Below the pieces are notes generated by a model. The model saw only the letters and a program-made list of their open reading frames with translations. It had not been told where the DNA came from and did no database searches. 64,000 nt of DNA from the NCBI GenBank assembly GCA_003222245.1, contig QHVH01000017.1:1-64000 (forward strand), read 5' to 3'. Of the stretch, positions 62,706 to 64,000 are shown one piece after another. Each line of letters opens with the position of its first letter. Position 1 is the stretch's first letter. A program made the translations under genes and the position numbers. The DNA comes from Blastocatellia bacterium AA13. GTDB lineage: Bacteria; Acidobacteriota; Blastocatellia; UBA7656.

Positions 62706-63212
62706 ATGTCGTTCAGCCAATCACTGCTGCCGGAGTTCGATCACGAGATGGCAAATACTCGCAAAACGCTCGAACGAATCCCTGATGAAAAGTTCGATTG
62801 GAAGCCGCACCAGAAGTCGTTCGCAATGGGAGAGCTCGCCAGTCACGTAGCAAACTTGCCAGGCTGGGCTACGCTTACCATAACCTCTGATTCTTTCGAT
62901 ATGGCTCCCGGCGGCAAAGAGCTGAAGAACCCGACTGCCTCGTCAGCCTCCGATTTGTTGGCTACATTCGATAAAAACGTAGCAGCCGCGCGAGAGTCAA
63001 TCGCGCAAGCGACGGACGAAGATCTGTTGAAACCATGGTCGCTTCTTTCCAATGGGCAATCGGTTCTCACAATGCCGAAAATTGCGGTGCTGCGAAGCTT
63101 CGTGATGAATCATATTATTCACCACCGCGCCCAACTGGGTGTTTACCTGAGGCTAAACGATATTCCGGTGCCGTCAATCTACGGACCGTCCGCGGACGAA
63201 GAAGGTATGTAG
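62706..63212 (+). CDS. DinB-family four-helix protein
   Basis: A 168-residue protein of the DinB/YfiT superfamily, which folds as a four-helix bundle with a metal-binding His triad. Candidate ligands are in GELASHVANLPGW and in MNHIIHHRAQLGVYLRLNDIP; the HHRAQ segment is characteristic. Family members act as thiol-dependent metalloenzymes or stress proteins; the substrate here is unknown. GGAGG lies upstream of the ATG at 62706. It converges on truB with only 4 bases between the stops. Confidence 0.85.
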   Translation: MSFSQSLLPEFDHEMANTRKTLERIPDEKFDWKPHQKSFAMGELASHVANLPGWATLTITSDSFDMAPGGKELKNPTASSASDLLATFDKNVAAARESIAQATDEDLLKPWSLLSNGQSVLTMPKIAVLRSFVMNHIIHHRAQLGVYLRLNDIPVPSIYGPSADEEGM

Positions 63213-63216
63213 GAGA

Positions 63217-64000
63217 TCAAGCGCCGCAGAGCACGGTCCGCGGCCGGATGACGCCGCCATCGTGCGCAACCTGACCAACGGCAATCAGGTTATCGTTCTG
63301 GTCGCAAAGGCGAACAAACGCCCCTGGTTCCAAACCATCCGTATACACCTCTCGCCCGTGCATCACTCGCGCGGCTTCTTCATCGGTTAGTACAACTCTC
63401 GCAAGATGACCGGCGGTCGCGGACGGGCTTACTAAAGCCGATGCTGCATCGCCTGATGCCGCTCGGGCTTCAAGTTCTTCGAGTGTGATAGATCGCGCGA
63501 TTTCAAACTCTCCGACACGCGTGCGTCGAAGCGCCGTCAGATGTCCGCCGTAACCCAGCCGCTCTCCGAGATCGTTGGCCAGGGTTCTAATGTATGTTCC
63601 CGAGGAACATCTTACTCGCATATTAAACTCGACCGTGCAGTCGTCTCTGAGCAGAAGCGGCCCGTCACCGCGGTCCATCAGCTCGACCGAGTAGATCGAT
63701 ATCGCGACCGGCTCGCGCTCAACAGTTTCGCCGAGACGAGCAAGCTCATACAGCTTCCGGCCTCCAATTTTCTTGGCCGAAAACATAGGAGGCGTCTGCC
63801 TCTGCTCACCCGTGAACTCGGTTAGAGCGCTCCGTACCTCTTGCTGGGTTATTGTTTGAGCGTCCCTTGTTTCGGAGATCGGTTCTCCGGTCAAATCCTG
63901 GGTCGTAGTCGCGAAACCTAACCGAACCGTCGCGAGGTATTCCTTGTCCAGGCCGACAAGATGCTGAACCAGCCGCGTTGCCGCTCCAACGCAGACTACA
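63217..64000 (-). CDS. truB: tRNA pseudouridine(55) synthase TruB (partial, N-terminus beyond window)
   Basis: TruB makes the pseudouridine in the T-loop of tRNAs. The frame runs off the right edge; the visible part covers about the last 260 residues. KEYLATVRLGFATTTQDLTGEPI, TQQEVRSALTEFTGEQRQTPPMFSAKKIGG, then VRCSSGTYIRTLANDLGERLGYGGHLTALRRTRVGEF are family signatures, and a C-terminal PUA-like domain follows. The catalytic Asp region (GTLDP) lies outside the window. The visible frame extends upstream of the first internal Met, so the window edge truncates the gene rather than the gene itself. Confidence 0.95.
   Translation of the reverse strand, partial: VVCVGAATRLVQHLVGLDKEYLATVRLGFATTTQDLTGEPISETRDAQTITQQEVRSALTEFTGEQRQTPPMFSAKKIGGRKLYELARLGETVEREPVAISIYSVELMDRGDGPLLLRDDCTVEFNMRVRCSSGTYIRTLANDLGERLGYGGHLTALRRTRVGEFEIARSITLEELEARAASGDAASALVSPSATAGHLARVVLTDEEAARVMHGREVYTDGLEPGAFVRLCDQNDNLIAVGQVAHDGGVIRPRTVLCGA

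Overview
The window looks like chromosomal DNA of a Gram-negative soil-type bacterium, most likely an acidobacterium (Blastocatellia-like). This is inferred from the gene mix: a cyanobacterial-length IspH, many c-di-GMP and Ser/Thr-kinase signalling proteins, bacterial microcompartment vertex proteins, a PrkA/YeaH/SpoVR operon, a Tat-exported aminotransferase and many secreted peptidases. No rRNA, tRNA, CRISPR array, transposase or phage gene was recognised. Base composition is moderately GC-rich and fairly even.

Layout. 1-0.1 kb: the start of a dTDP-4-dehydrorhamnose reductase. 0.5-1.5 kb: a uroporphyrinogen-decarboxylase-family protein. 1.5-4.9 kb: a compact RiPP operon with its own promoter, holding a PqqD-like RRE, a radical SAM/SPASM enzyme, a 55-residue precursor, an HprK-related kinase and an S26-type Ser/His peptidase. 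5.2-13.3 kb: two giant secreted gingipain-type (C25) peptidases with homologous C-terminal parts and unrelated N-terminal modules. 13.4-15.0 kb: a subtilase followed by a small stand-alone I9-like (propeptide-like) protein. 16-22.9 kb: an FHA-GAF-HD-GYP protein, two BMC vertex proteins, a lipoprotein cyclophilin, GatB, IspH and a Crp-family regulator. 23.9-24.8 kb: a membrane thioredoxin paired with a Cys-rich secreted peptide interrupted by a 13-bp tandem duplication. 25.4-31.2 kb: a lipoprotein, a TetR regulator, a large M14 peptidase and a Tat-type aminotransferase.

31.5-35.5 kb holds the most unusual operon: a zinc-ribbon/TM/SPOR protein, a membrane-anchored amidase, and a protein that fuses an HU DNA-binding domain in frame to an actin-like ATPase. 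The fusion has a strong internal ribosome-binding site, so both a fused and a free actin may be made. 35.6-42.9 kb: PilZ, a Ser/Thr kinase with PEGA repeats, a GGDEF/HD-GYP hybrid and a paralogous membrane HD-GYP protein with degraded catalytic residues. 43-44.9 kb: a second subtilase with a hexapeptide-repeat tail.

45.7-53 kb is mostly metabolic and transport: FAD oxidoreductase, RlmB, CopD-like, TetA-like MFS, geranylgeranyl-reductase-type enzyme and a TIGR01777 epimerase. 53-64 kb: a VIT/VWA protein, an S1/P1 nuclease, the SpoVR-YeaH-PrkA operon, a methyltransferase, a DinB-family protein and the 3' part of truB.

The best candidates for an undescribed system are the HU-actin/amidase/SPOR operon, the RiPP operon beside the tandem C25 peptidases, and the redoxin/twin-CX3C peptide pair.
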